DNA of 37,700 nt from a virus, in IMG/VR virus record IMGVR_UViG_3300031963_000414, positions 1 to 37,700 of that record; one strand, given 5' to 3'. The position numbers were made by a program, and so were the translations under genes. The notes beneath the pieces were generated by a model. The model saw only the letters and a program-made list of their open reading frames with translations. It was not told the origin of the DNA and made no database searches. Shown here one piece after another: positions 1-7,346 of this stretch. The first letter of the stretch is position 1, and the number at the start of each line of letters is the position of its first letter.

Positions 1-92
1 ACTGTTTCGGAGTGGAGGTCATCGGCTAAATTGTGACCTTTAGCTATATTATTACAAATGTCTTTAAATTCACTATTGTAAAATTCCCTCAC
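1..92 (-). CDS. 5' fragment of the sigma-factor-like gene (duplicate of the copy at 37121-37645)
   Basis: The first 30 codons of the sigma-like gene are present here and then run off the window edge. They start with GTG at 90-92, inside the end of the NinG gene. The only difference from the complete copy is codon 24, GAT here and GAC there, both aspartate. This is not an extra gene; it shows that the window ends join. Confidence 0.85.
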   Translation of the reverse strand, partial: MREFYNSEFKDICNNIAKGHNLADDLHSET

Positions 93-147
93 TAAACTTT
101 TTAATTAAGTCCTCCAAAGATAAATAAATTTGTTTACTGCTTAAATT
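1..147. repeat. Terminal direct repeat, left copy (circular-junction overlap)
   Basis: This stretch matches 37554-37700 base for base except at position 21 (A here, G at 37574). The repeat spans the 3' end of the NinG gene and the 5' end of the sigma-like gene, so it sits inside coding sequence rather than in a dedicated terminal region. The simplest reading is that a circular or circularly permuted genome was cut open with 147 bases of overlap. A true short direct terminal repeat is less likely because the two copies differ. Confidence 0.9.
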
Positions 148-444
148 TTTTAACCTGGTTAATTCGTCAAATCGTTCCGTACCTATTTCAGCCTCAAGCT
201 TCAAACCAAACTCGTATTGCCTGCCATAGCTACCAACATTACATCCGTAACATTGGGGTCTAGCGTTATCTTCGTTCCACCTTACCGATTGATGTTTCCT
301 GCTCCAAAAGTGACCGCATTGGATCATTTTAACTTCATATTGTCGTCCGCAAGTGTAACACTCGCAATAACCGTTGTTGCTGAATTTCAACCTAATATAC
401 TTTGAAAATAAAGCATCTAATTTTTTTATGTCTTTTTTGTTCAA
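73..444 (-). CDS. ninG: NinG/Rap-type recombination nuclease
   Basis: The 123-residue protein resembles the lambda NinG (Rap) family, which processes branched recombination intermediates such as Holliday junctions. The N-terminal helix reads KLDALFSKYIRLK, followed by a zinc-binding region with CECYTCG, IQCGHFWSRKH and QCYGCN, the Cys/His layout typical of NinG and HNH-like nucleases. The start codon appears to be TTG at 442-444; no upstream ATG is present and the family fold begins right after it. Its last 20 bases overlap the sigma-like gene once the circle is closed. It probably works with the ERF annealing protein in phage recombination. The family call is firm; the exact substrate is inferred. 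Confidence 0.85.
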   Translation of the reverse strand: MNKKDIKKLDALFSKYIRLKFSNNGYCECYTCGRQYEVKMIQCGHFWSRKHQSVRWNEDNARPQCYGCNVGSYGRQYEFGLKLEAEIGTERFDELTRLKNLSSKQIYLSLEDLIKKFSEGILQ

Positions 445-478
445 ATTTTAACCAATTTAAAGATTAGTTTTTAATCAA

Positions 479-574
479 TAGTTAGGACGGGATTCGAACC
501 CGTGAAGCTCTCGCATGGTTTGCGACTCGGTAACCTCTCCTCCTTATTTTAACACCATATTCCGCCACCTAACT
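479..574 (-). tRNA. tRNA-like gene, unusually long, anticodon unclear
   Basis: On the minus strand a perfect 7-bp acceptor stem (AGTTAGG with CCTAACT) encloses a textbook T arm (ACGGG, loop TTCGAAT, CCCGT). The 5' part, GGTGGCGGAAT, resembles the D arm of leucine tRNAs. The total is 96 nt without an encoded CCA, longer than ordinary class II tRNAs. A hairpin with arms TCGCA and TGCGA follows, but its loop has no U33 and gives no clean anticodon; it may be a long variable arm or an altered anticodon arm. About 20 purine-rich bases between the D arm and this hairpin fit no standard position. It could be a leucine/serine-type tRNA with an insertion, or a decayed tRNA. Confidence 0.6.
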
Positions 575-582
575 ATTTATTA

Positions 583-708
583 TTACTTTTTGAAATATTC
601 AATCAATTCATCTATCTGATCCTTAATCATTAACCCTAAAACATAAACCCAATATCCCAGCAAAATTAGGATTGCCGTTCCAAAAAAGGATATTATTAAA
701 TTTTCCAT
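583..708 (-). CDS. 41-residue single-pass membrane protein
   Basis: This short gene begins ATG at 706-708 and ends TAA at 583-585, just upstream of the tRNA-like gene. The product starts MENLIISFFGTAILILLGYW and continues into a second hydrophobic stretch (VYVLGLMI) before a charged tail rich in Asp, Glu and Lys. That gives one membrane helix at roughly residues 4-27 and a short cytoplasmic tail. It resembles no family I recognise. Position and size would suit a host-interaction or lysis-control peptide, but nothing proves this. The intact frame and tight packing with its neighbours support it as real. Confidence 0.55.
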   Translation of the reverse strand: MENLIISFFGTAILILLGYWVYVLGLMIKDQIDELIEYFKK

Positions 709-721
709 GTTTGCAAAAGTA

Positions 722-865
722 TTACTTTTTTTTATTCCTTAGTTTTTTTAGGTAATTATTTAACGAAGTTAGAAAGTGTTTCCAAAGTATGTACGTGCTA
801 ATTAAACAAGCTGATACTATTACCGCTACAATTAGTAAAGCTATAAGTGATGTTGCTGTTTTCAT
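722..865 (-). CDS. 47-residue single-pass membrane protein
   Basis: The ATG (863-865) overlaps the TGA stop of the upstream gene in an ATGA arrangement, good evidence for translation coupling. The product has a hydrophobic helix at about residues 5-27 (SLIALLIVAVIVSACLISTY and onward) and a strongly basic tail ending in KKLRNKKK, so the tail should face the cytoplasm. A cysteine follows SA in VSAC, but the long preceding helix is not a typical lipoprotein signal. Function is unknown. With the 41-residue gene just downstream it forms a pair of tiny membrane proteins at the end of the replication operon. Confidence 0.6.
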   Translation of the reverse strand: MKTATSLIALLIVAVIVSACLISTYILWKHFLTSLNNYLKKLRNKKK

Positions 866-1056
866 TTGTTTATGTAATCTTTAATATGTTCTAAACTCTT
901 TTTAATTGATTCTATTTTTTGCCTATTGTAACCTAATAAGAAAGCATGAGGTTCTGTTTGTTGTAAATCATTTTCAAACAATTTATGTAATTCAATTGAT
1001 TTTAACAAGTCTGTAATTAAAATCTCAACGGTGTCTAATTTAAAATTGGTCTTCAT
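862..1056 (-). CDS. Hypothetical 64-residue helical protein
   Basis: A small acidic-to-neutral protein with long predicted helices and no cysteines, signal peptide or membrane segment. Its start overlaps the last 17 bases of the primase-helicase gene, and its stop overlaps the start of the next small membrane protein by 4 bases, so it sits in the same transcription unit. I recognise no domain. A role as an accessory factor of replication is suggested only by position. Confidence 0.6.
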   Translation of the reverse strand: MKTNFKLDTVEILITDLLKSIELHKLFENDLQQTEPHAFLLGYNRQKIESIKKSLEHIKDYINK

Positions 1057-2782
1057 TGTATTGGTTTATTATTATGTCGTTTGTGAAATTATGGTTTGGC
1101 TCTATTGTTTGAGTTGGCTTTTTAATCCATGATCCAAATGGGTAGGCTTCGTTTAATTCTTGATACCTGCCGGAGTCTAGTTGATATTGAAACGTACTCA
1201 TTCCGATACCTCCCCAATGGCTAAATTTTACTTTTTGAATATAAACGTGTGTAAGGTTTTGATCGAAGTCACGGTAAACACATAATCCGTTATCAGTTTT
1301 ATTAAAAAAGTTAGCTGATCCGGATATTGAATATAAGTTAGGTACTTCAAATTGTCTCGTCTTATCGTCCTTTTTAATTTTTGTAGGGTGAGCTACTAAA
1401 AAGCAATGAATGTTATTAAACTCACAAAACCTACCTAATTGATCGAGTGCTATTCCAACATACTTAGATTCATTGTCGGTGTATTTATGTTCTAACTTAT
1501 TCCAAGCATCTATAACAAAAAAATCTAGTCCATACCTAGCATGAAGTCGTTTAACGTGAGTAAGTATTGAATCGAGTGTAAAATCATTTTCAGGCTTAAT
1601 AAACCATATTTTTTTATCCAATGCTTCTTTGACTTGGTTTACTTCAAACATAGTCATTCGACCTATACCATTCCACGCTTTACCTGTTATTTTCCTAGCA
1701 AGCTTTGAGAAATGTAATTTTGTAGGTTTATTTTCAGGTGAGTAATAAGCTCCCTTCCAATTATAGTTTACAAATAACCTTAGTATTATTTCATCAAGGA
1801 AATCCGATTTACCGTGGTTTGGTATTCCGGTAATGGTTGTAATGTATCCTTTAACAAACCTAATATACTGATCAAAATTTTTGTGTCCTATTTTTAAACC
1901 TTCATCAAGTCCATTTTGGTAAAGGTCATCTATTTCATTTGAGTAGTCAGATATTGTAAAAGTACCTTCTATGTCAAATTCTTTTGCATCCTGAATAGAC
2001 TCAAGTATTCCCTGTATTCCGTATTTTATTAAACACTCGTTTGCATCCTTGCAATCTTTAAACTCAACCACCTTGCAGCGTTCCTTACCTAACCTTTCGG
2101 ATAGTTCATCTTTAAGTTTACGACCTGGTAAGTCATTGTCTAAACAAAGATAAAATAATGGAGTATTTTGTATGTGATCGGCTACATGGTTTAAGTATTC
2201 TTGGTTTGCGTTTGCTCCGTTTGGTACTGATAAAACATTCTTTTTGCCGGCCTCAAATAAACTTAAAGCATCTATCTCACCTTCAGTAATGAATATAGGT
2301 TCATTAAAGTCTATTAGGTTTAAACCATAAAAAGCAAGCTGCGATCCTTTGTGAAGTTTAAAATGTTTATTACCAGTACGGTATTTAATATTAATTAGTT
2401 GATTATCAACGTCAAAATAATTAAATTGAATAGTATTCATCTCCTTGCCGGCTTGAGGCATAAACTCTAGGCCTTCTGTTATCTTGTAAACTTTTAAGGT
2501 AACTTGTGAAATTTTGCGATCTTCAAACCATTTAACTACTTTATTGCTTAATTCGGTTTTATTTTTCCATTCAGGTTTTATGTAAACCTTTTGCTCCATT
2601 TCTACTTTCAAAAACCCTGACCAGTTGCAATGGTGACATTTCCAAACTTGCTTATCAAGGTTTACGGATAGGCACTTGTCAGACTTCTTTTTTCGGTTCG
2701 GTGAACACTTAGGGCAGGTCGTTTGGTATTCACCGGCTATTTTATTTGATGGTACGTTAATACCGTAGTTTGAGTAGTCCAT
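1040..2782 (-). CDS. Bifunctional DNA primase-helicase
   Basis: This 580-residue protein has the layout of T7 gp4/Twinkle-type replication proteins. An N-terminal zinc ribbon carries Cys23, Cys26, Cys49 and Cys52. A TOPRIM-like primase core follows with EGEIDALSLFEAG and CLDNDLPG. The C-terminal half is a RecA-like DnaB-family helicase with Walker A GIPNHGKS near residue 320 and a Walker B-like strand, DFFVIDAWN. It should prime lagging strands and unwind the fork. The ATG overlaps the stop of the winged-helix initiator gene by one base (TAATG), so the two are translationally coupled. No separate primase, loader or polymerase is visible, so the phage probably relies on the host polymerase. 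Confidence 0.9.
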   Translation of the reverse strand: MDYSNYGINVPSNKIAGEYQTTCPKCSPNRKKKSDKCLSVNLDKQVWKCHHCNWSGFLKVEMEQKVYIKPEWKNKTELSNKVVKWFEDRKISQVTLKVYKITEGLEFMPQAGKEMNTIQFNYFDVDNQLINIKYRTGNKHFKLHKGSQLAFYGLNLIDFNEPIFITEGEIDALSLFEAGKKNVLSVPNGANANQEYLNHVADHIQNTPLFYLCLDNDLPGRKLKDELSERLGKERCKVVEFKDCKDANECLIKYGIQGILESIQDAKEFDIEGTFTISDYSNEIDDLYQNGLDEGLKIGHKNFDQYIRFVKGYITTITGIPNHGKSDFLDEIILRLFVNYNWKGAYYSPENKPTKLHFSKLARKITGKAWNGIGRMTMFEVNQVKEALDKKIWFIKPENDFTLDSILTHVKRLHARYGLDFFVIDAWNKLEHKYTDNESKYVGIALDQLGRFCEFNNIHCFLVAHPTKIKKDDKTRQFEVPNLYSISGSANFFNKTDNGLCVYRDFDQNLTHVYIQKVKFSHWGGIGMSTFQYQLDSGRYQELNEAYPFGSWIKKPTQTIEPNHNFTNDIIINQYNEDQF

Positions 2783-3390
2783 TAGTAAACCATTTGTGAT
2801 TTATTGTTTTGTTCCTTTTCCAACCACTTTTTGCAAGTTAGGTATAAACTAATATAATTTTTATTATTACGGTAATTCTCAATAGAATCTAAAGTACTGT
2901 CGATTTGTTTAATAGTATATTTTTCTTTTAATTTATTTACTTCATCAACAGTAATTGACAAATGATTAAAAGCTCTATAAATATTATTATTATTTTTTTT
3001 ATTAGTACTTGGTTTATTAGTACTTAGTTTATTAGTACTTTGTAGGTGCTGTTTTACCGTTGACGGTTTTACCGTTAACGGTTTTTCAGTAAACGGTATT
3101 TCAGTATACGGTTTATCATAAACAATATGCTCGTATGTAATTTTACCGTTATTATTACTTTTAGTTGATTTAATGTATTTATATTCAGTAAGTTCCTTAA
3201 ATATTTTGTCAAGCTTATCTCTTCCAATATTTAATGAAGCATGCAAAGTAGTTTTATAAATTACCCAATCATGCGGTAAACTTAAAAAATAACTAAGTAA
3301 TCCAACAGCCTCAATACTTAATCCAGAATTAAATATATCGTTTGGAATTACCGTATAATTTTTTACATGTTTTGATTTATAAATTGCCAT
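2782..3390 (-). CDS. Winged-helix replication initiator-like protein
   Basis: The 202-residue product begins with a winged helix-turn-helix domain (about residues 5-95; [18 protein letters not shown] is a typical first helix pair) like those of phage replication-initiation and DnaD-type proteins. A low-complexity linker made of five-residue repeats, P-x-T-E/V-K followed by STNKx, then leads to a helical C-terminal domain. The linker DNA is a set of 15-bp direct repeats, recalling lambda O and similar initiators that carry their own origin inside the gene. It lies directly upstream of the primase-helicase, which it may recruit. The domain call is fairly secure; the initiator role is inferred from context. 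Confidence 0.75.
   Translation of the reverse strand: MAIYKSKHVKNYTVIPNDIFNSGLSIEAVGLLSYFLSLPHDWVIYKTTLHASLNIGRDKLDKIFKELTEYKYIKSTKSNNNGKITYEHIVYDKPYTEIPFTEKPLTVKPSTVKQHLQSTNKLSTNKPSTNKKNNNNIYRAFNHLSITVDEVNKLKEKYTIKQIDSTLDSIENYRNNKNYISLYLTCKKWLEKEQNNKSQMVY
2999..3043. repeat. Three 15-bp tandem repeats inside the initiator gene
   Basis: The 11-base core TTATTAGTACT recurs at 2999, 3014 and 3029, giving three units with a strict 15-base period. It encodes the STNK-x repeat of the initiator linker. It adjoins a second 15-bp repeat block at 3056-3115. The AT-rich sequence beside it (2980-3000) would be easy to unwind. Confidence 0.8.
3056..3115. repeat. Four 15-bp iterons, probable replication origin
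   Basis: Four units of exactly 15 bases start at 3056, 3071, 3086 and 3101. The first two are ACCGTTGACGGTTTT and ACCGTTAACGGTTTT, each containing a CCGTT/AACGG half-palindrome; the next two, TCAGTAAACGGTATT and TCAGTATACGGTTTA, have diverged on one side. They encode the pentapeptide P-x-T-E/V-I/K repeat. Tandem iterons inside an initiator gene next to an AT-rich run are the layout of lambda-type origins. Origin function is inferred. Confidence 0.65.
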
Positions 3391-3508
3391 GATTTTTTTT
3401 TAAATAACAAACCCCATCAAATTTTCGGAGTGCAGTCCTACTCATTTAACAGGGTTCAAAGTTTTTTAATTTGTCAGCTTCTGCACAAGCTTTTACAAAA
3501 CTACAAAA
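3391..3508 (-). other. Non-coding gap between the SSB-like and initiator genes
   Basis: These 118 bases hold no convincing gene. On the minus strand a 20-codon stretch continues in frame directly after the TAA of the DUF3127 gene and ends ACAEADKLKNFEPC-stop. It reads like protein but has no start codon, so it may be a relic of a longer gene. An imperfect hairpin AGCTT...AAGCT and T-rich tracts are present. It may serve as a leader for the initiator gene. Confidence 0.4.
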
Positions 3509-3865
3509 TTAAAATGGAATGTCAATATTTTCGTCAGATAAATTTACATTATTTTGTTTTAAAATTTGATTTATTTTATTAGTTGCTTTTTCCATTTCTT
3601 TATCAACATCTTTTATTGAAATATTCCATGCAACTATAGTGTTATAATATTTACCAGCATATTCCCTTCCAGTTAAATTAAATTTAACTCTTATATCATC
3701 ACCAATTTTAAATCTATTTAATTGATTAATATTTTTATTATTAACTTGAAATTGAATTAATTGAGGATAAGTATCATGTGTTTTTATTACAAATTCCTGT
3801 ATTGTAAAATTATCAGTAATTTGTTTTTTTTCATTAATTAAATGAATAGTTCCTGTTGTTTCCAT
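3509..3865 (-). CDS. DUF3127-like OB-fold protein with an SSB-type C-terminal tail
   Basis: The 118-residue protein matches my picture of DUF3127 proteins, small OB-fold-like proteins common in Bacteroidota and their phages and thought to bind single-stranded DNA. It begins TGTIHLINEKKQITDNFTIQ, has a beta-rich core (KIGDDIRVKFNLTGREYAG) and a helical linker. It ends in SDENIDIPF, an acidic stretch plus DIPF, the same tip that bacterial SSB uses to recruit partner proteins. I infer that this is the phage's single-stranded DNA-binding protein. The start overlaps the PAPS-reductase-like gene by 28 bases. Base composition is very AT-rich, like the next two upstream genes. Confidence 0.75.
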   Translation of the reverse strand: METTGTIHLINEKKQITDNFTIQEFVIKTHDTYPQLIQFQVNNKNINQLNRFKIGDDIRVKFNLTGREYAGKYYNTIVAWNISIKDVDKEMEKATNKINQILKQNNVNLSDENIDIPF

Positions 3866-5085
3866 GTGTTTTTATTATTTAAGTTATTATTTAATTTTCT
3901 TTTTTCTTTTATAGATTTCCATTTTTCATATGCTTCAGATTTTGGTTGACTTTGACCTAATCCTTTGCAATAATAGTCATTTCTTAAAATACATCTAGCC
4001 ATTCTTTTCCATGATGGAGCCCAACATTTTATTTCTAAATCATGAGGAGCTTGATCTGGAATTAAATTATAACCTCTTTTTTTCCAACCAACTATAAATT
4101 TTATGAATTTTTCCCTATAATTTTTTTGAGTTTTGACTGGAAGAGATTTTAATAAGTAATTTGTAAATAATTGCCATGTATAATTAGAAGGTTTTGTTAC
4201 ATCATTATAACCATTAATATTTCCTTTTTCTTGAATATATAAACTACCACTATTTACACCGCTAACCCTATTTAATATTTTATACCATGTAGTTGGTTCT
4301 AAAATATGATATAACCACAAACCTCTTTTTTGATCATCACCATAAGGTTGACATAATCTTTGATTACTTAATTTTACTCCAGCCATTGTCATTAAATCAT
4401 AAATTTTATTATGAATTAAATTTTTAAATTTAGAATGAAAAATCCAAATATCTTCCGTTCTCCAATCATAAATAGGATAAATATTATATAAATTTTTAGA
4501 AACTTTTGTAGTCCATTTCCAATTATTTATAGTTAGATTTTTTTTATCTGAAACTATAGCTCTATATCTATGCAAACTTTCATCCGCTCTTATTCCTATA
4601 AATCCAGCAGTTAATTTATCATTTGCATACCATTCACCAAAAATAACCATTAATTCTTCAAATTCCATTTTAGGTATATAAAAATCATATTCTGATAAAT
4701 CATTAGCTTCTTTTGGTTTATTTCTAATCCAAATATCTTTTTTTGATTCATCCCAACATACCCATTTAGGTTCAAAATCACTTACAGCATTTCTTAAAAG
4801 TAATTCACCACAAAACCAATGTAAATCAATATTATCTTTATACATTTCAATCATAGATCTAATATGATTAATTGTATGTTCATATTGAGCTTCTAAATCA
4901 ATTATTAAAATTCCAACTTTAATATTTCTTTTTTTAGCTTCATCCATTACCATGTGCATCATTACTGTACTATCCTTACCACCTGAAAAACTTATATAAA
5001 ATTTTTCAAAAGTGTCAAAAGTTTTTGAAATTCTTTCTTTAGTAGCTTCAAAAACATTTTTATTAATATATTTTTTTATAGCCAT
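3838..5085 (-). CDS. PAPS-reductase-like protein, IbrA type
   Basis: This 415-residue protein carries the PP-loop ATP-pyrophosphatase motif SGGKDST at residues 34-40, as in phosphoadenylylsulfate reductases, sulfate adenylyltransferase subunit 2 and DndC. The downstream architecture, with GIRADESLHRYRA and a DUF3440-like C-terminal half (KRMARCILRNDYYCKGLG), is that of IbrA-type proteins found beside ParB-like IbrB in enterobacterial prophages. Its upstream neighbour, one base away, is such a ParB-like gene. The family chemistry is adenylation of a substrate; the substrate here is unknown. True sulfate assimilation is unlikely in a phage, and nucleic-acid modification or gene regulation are the alternatives. 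The gene is extremely AT-rich (one 60-base line near 4441 has 13 G+C) compared with the Gp157 gene nearby. Confidence 0.8.
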   Translation of the reverse strand: MAIKKYINKNVFEATKERISKTFDTFEKFYISFSGGKDSTVMMHMVMDEAKKRNIKVGILIIDLEAQYEHTINHIRSMIEMYKDNIDLHWFCGELLLRNAVSDFEPKWVCWDESKKDIWIRNKPKEANDLSEYDFYIPKMEFEELMVIFGEWYANDKLTAGFIGIRADESLHRYRAIVSDKKNLTINNWKWTTKVSKNLYNIYPIYDWRTEDIWIFHSKFKNLIHNKIYDLMTMAGVKLSNQRLCQPYGDDQKRGLWLYHILEPTTWYKILNRVSGVNSGSLYIQEKGNINGYNDVTKPSNYTWQLFTNYLLKSLPVKTQKNYREKFIKFIVGWKKRGYNLIPDQAPHDLEIKCWAPSWKRMARCILRNDYYCKGLGQSQPKSEAYEKWKSIKEKRKLNNNLNNKNTWKQQELFI

Positions 5086-5086
5086 T

Positions 5087-6226
5087 TTAATATAGTTCTA
5101 CTTGTCTATTAATACTTAATGCTTGATCCATTGTTAATTCATTTCTATTATTATTTTTTAGCCAAATATTTAAATATTTTAATGCTAATTCATTTGCTTT
5201 TATTTGTTCTTCTTGAGATAATAAATTAAAACCTGAACAAAATATAGAAGGGATACCGGCATGTAAACACACTGATGCTTGTCCTAACCATGCTATTCTA
5301 TTCATAGATTTATTAGTCAAATAATGTTCGCATGAAAATTTCCATTCATTAATTACTTTATTTAATACATTTTCAAATAAATTTAAATCTCTTAAAAAAT
5401 TAGCATAAAAAAATTCACATTGTTCTTTTGTCATACCTTCTTTTTTACTTGAATAAAATCCTGCTTTATGGCATTCCCATTTATCATAAGTGTGATAAAT
5501 TCTATCTTTATCATTTTCATTTGGTATTTTAAATTCATTCATGAATTCTTCATTTATGTCATCAGATATTTCTTCAAAATTATCTACGTAATCAGATGAT
5601 TCCCATGCAGATGAAAAATCATTATCATTAAATATATTTTCTAATCCTGAAATTTGACATAGTCTTAAAACTTCTTCTTCATCCATTCCAAGTTGTTTAG
5701 CAATTCTTTGATTAGTCCAATTTCTATTTTTTAATTCAATTACTATTTCACTCATTGCATTTATTTGATGCTTACCTCTAGCTCTATTATGTCTAATAGT
5801 TGATGCTATCCTGTCATTTTTATCAGATTGTTCTTTTCTAATAGTTACAATTGGTAAAAAATTCATGATTCTTTGATTAATTATCTTTGATTCTTTACCT
5901 ACTCTATTTCTATGGAATCCGTCAATAACTTCAACTTTATTTTTATCAGGATTATCCCATGTTACAATTGGTTGAGTATATCCATCGTTTAAAATAGATA
6001 TTTCAAGCAATTCCATTTCAGGTGGAGCTACTTTATTAGGGTTATAATCGTTAGATGTTACATTTGTTGAAACTTCCCATTTAACATAATCAATTGGTTC
6101 ATTTTTTAGTGGACTTAATAAATGAATTTGGTATCTTAAATCGTTTATATATTTAATTTTATCAATATCATTTAAATTTTGTAAATCATTATTTAATAAT
6201 TCAGTTATTTTATTTAAATTTTCCAT
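5087..6226 (-). CDS. ParB-like nuclease-domain protein, IbrB type
   Basis: The 379-residue protein has a ParB/Srx-fold N-terminal region with the signature VIDGFHRNRVGKES, preceded by the strand that positions target specificity (ILNDGYTQPIVTW). It is followed by a basic stretch (STIRHNRARGKH) and a helix-turn-helix (NQRIAKQLGMDEEEVLRLCQ). This is the IbrB-like partner of the PAPS-reductase-like gene one base downstream. In ParB-fold proteins the GxxR box binds nucleotide. As a pair they may form a complex that modifies or regulates nucleic acid; that role is inference. Composition is very AT-rich and differs sharply from the Gp157 gene directly upstream, which suggests separate acquisition. 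Confidence 0.8.
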   Translation of the reverse strand: MENLNKITELLNNDLQNLNDIDKIKYINDLRYQIHLLSPLKNEPIDYVKWEVSTNVTSNDYNPNKVAPPEMELLEISILNDGYTQPIVTWDNPDKNKVEVIDGFHRNRVGKESKIINQRIMNFLPIVTIRKEQSDKNDRIASTIRHNRARGKHQINAMSEIVIELKNRNWTNQRIAKQLGMDEEEVLRLCQISGLENIFNDNDFSSAWESSDYVDNFEEISDDINEEFMNEFKIPNENDKDRIYHTYDKWECHKAGFYSSKKEGMTKEQCEFFYANFLRDLNLFENVLNKVINEWKFSCEHYLTNKSMNRIAWLGQASVCLHAGIPSIFCSGFNLLSQEEQIKANELALKYLNIWLKNNNRNELTMDQALSINRQVELY

Positions 6227-6227
6227 A

Positions 6228-6716
6228 TTACTTAATTTGTAGGTTATTATTAGTTACTAGCCTAGCTCCTGGTACATCCTTACCTAGCTTTAATGAGTCT
6301 TTAATTAAAGTTTTATCAGGTGACTCGGTTACTTTTAAAGTTTTGTACATGGAAGGTAAAGCGTTTACATCTTCGACCTCAACCGACTCCGATTTACGGA
6401 AGCTTAGTTTTAATGTAGGTGTTTGTACTTTATCCATGCCGAATAGCTCCATAGCTGCCTTAATACGTGTTTTTAAGCGTTCTAAGGCACTTTCACGACT
6501 TCGCTTAATACTTTGTAACCTTTTTATCTCTGCGTCTATTATATAGCACTCAGCGTCTAATTTACGGATAACGTGGCCGTATGCTATTGACTTCGTTTCA
6601 AACTCGGCTAGGGTAATGTCTAAGGCTTGCTCTAGTTCGGGAGTTAACTCACCTTCTAACTCGATTAGTTTGTCGGCTAACTCGATATACTGTTGTTCAA
6701 TTTTAAATAGGTTCAT
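6228..6716 (-). CDS. Siphovirus Gp157-like protein
   Basis: The 162-residue product is mostly a long coiled coil (ELADKLIELEGELTPELEQA and a second helix with IKRLQSIKRSRESALERLKT). It ends in a small C-terminal module, TPTLKLSFRKSESVEV followed by LPSMYKTLKV. This is the layout of the Gp157 family seen next to ERF and RecT-type recombination genes in many siphophages; a role in phage resistance or recombination has been suggested for the family. It lies one base after the ERF gene and has clearly higher G+C (25 of 60 in the line at 6541) than the following ParB-like gene. Confidence 0.8.
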   Translation of the reverse strand: MNLFKIEQQYIELADKLIELEGELTPELEQALDITLAEFETKSIAYGHVIRKLDAECYIIDAEIKRLQSIKRSRESALERLKTRIKAAMELFGMDKVQTPTLKLSFRKSESVEVEDVNALPSMYKTLKVTESPDKTLIKDSLKLGKDVPGARLVTNNNLQIK

Positions 6717-6717
6717 G

Positions 6718-7299
6718 TTATTTGTTTTTTATGATTTGTTCAAAGAAAAATATTTGAGCTTCGTTTAGTTTGTACTTCTTTTGCACTTGTTCAATAGTAC
6801 CGCCTTCTTTAAGGAATTTCTCAACATCGGCAGCTTTTGATTGTGGTAATTCGGGTAAGTCTTTTTTAGGTTGTTCTTTTGTTTCTGTTTTTTTGTTTTC
6901 ATGGTCAGGATCGGACTCTGTTTCATCAATTAGGAATAAACCATTTAAAGCGTATTTACGTGCGTAGCTTGATGCTGTGCCAGTACATTGTTCACTACTC
7001 ATGCCTTTGTGTTCTCCCATTTCAGCAAAGCCAAATATTTCTAATTGGGTAGTTTGGTTGGCAAGGTTTGCAGTAGCTTTTAAAAATAACTTATTACCTA
7101 TTGGTACGATGTCATCAGTCATTGTCAAAACAACATTGTATTTTTTAAGTAATGGTTTAACAGCTTCGAGAATATCCTCGGCTGAACGGTATTTGTATTT
7201 ACCAAATGAATTGTAATTACCCTTAGGTACTTTTAGCTCTGATTGAATTGCAATAAGACTTTCTGAAAGACTAAATTGCTTTGTGTTTGATTTTTCCAT
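6718..7299 (-). CDS. erf: ERF-family single-strand annealing protein
   Basis: This 193-residue protein matches the ERF family (Essential Recombination Function, after phage P22), which anneals complementary single strands. The diagnostic core is present: YRSAEDILEAVKPLLKKY, then a beta hairpin region, then GMSSEQCTGTASSYARKYAL with the GTASSYARKYAL signature and LFLIDETESDPD. The C-terminal part is a charged linker and a small helical module. It is the first gene after a predicted promoter at 7315-7346, so it probably leads the replication and recombination operon running down to about 583. NinG and the SSB-like protein are its likely partners. Confidence 0.9.
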   Translation of the reverse strand: MEKSNTKQFSLSESLIAIQSELKVPKGNYNSFGKYKYRSAEDILEAVKPLLKKYNVVLTMTDDIVPIGNKLFLKATANLANQTTQLEIFGFAEMGEHKGMSSEQCTGTASSYARKYALNGLFLIDETESDPDHENKKTETKEQPKKDLPELPQSKAADVEKFLKEGGTIEQVQKKYKLNEAQIFFFEQIIKNK

Positions 7300-7314
7300 G
7301 TTTGTGATTTTATG

Positions 7315-7346
7315 CGAAGTTATAAATTAATTATGAATTGACAAAA
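7315..7346 (-). promoter_or_regulatory. Predicted Bacteroidota-type promoter of the replication operon
   Basis: On the minus strand TTTTG (7342-7346) is followed after 19 bases by TAACTTCG (7315-7322), close to the TTTG/TAnnTTTG boxes of the Bacteroidota housekeeping sigma factor. The ERF start codon lies 15 bases further on. The promoter at 9522-9551 has the same spacing and shares TTGTCA plus TTATAA 13 bases apart. No transcript evidence is available. Confidence 0.6.

Noticed and set aside
1-147. Fixed direct terminal repeat as the physical phage ends
   Set aside because: The copies differ by one base and lie inside two coding genes, which fits an assembly overlap of a circular or permuted genome better.
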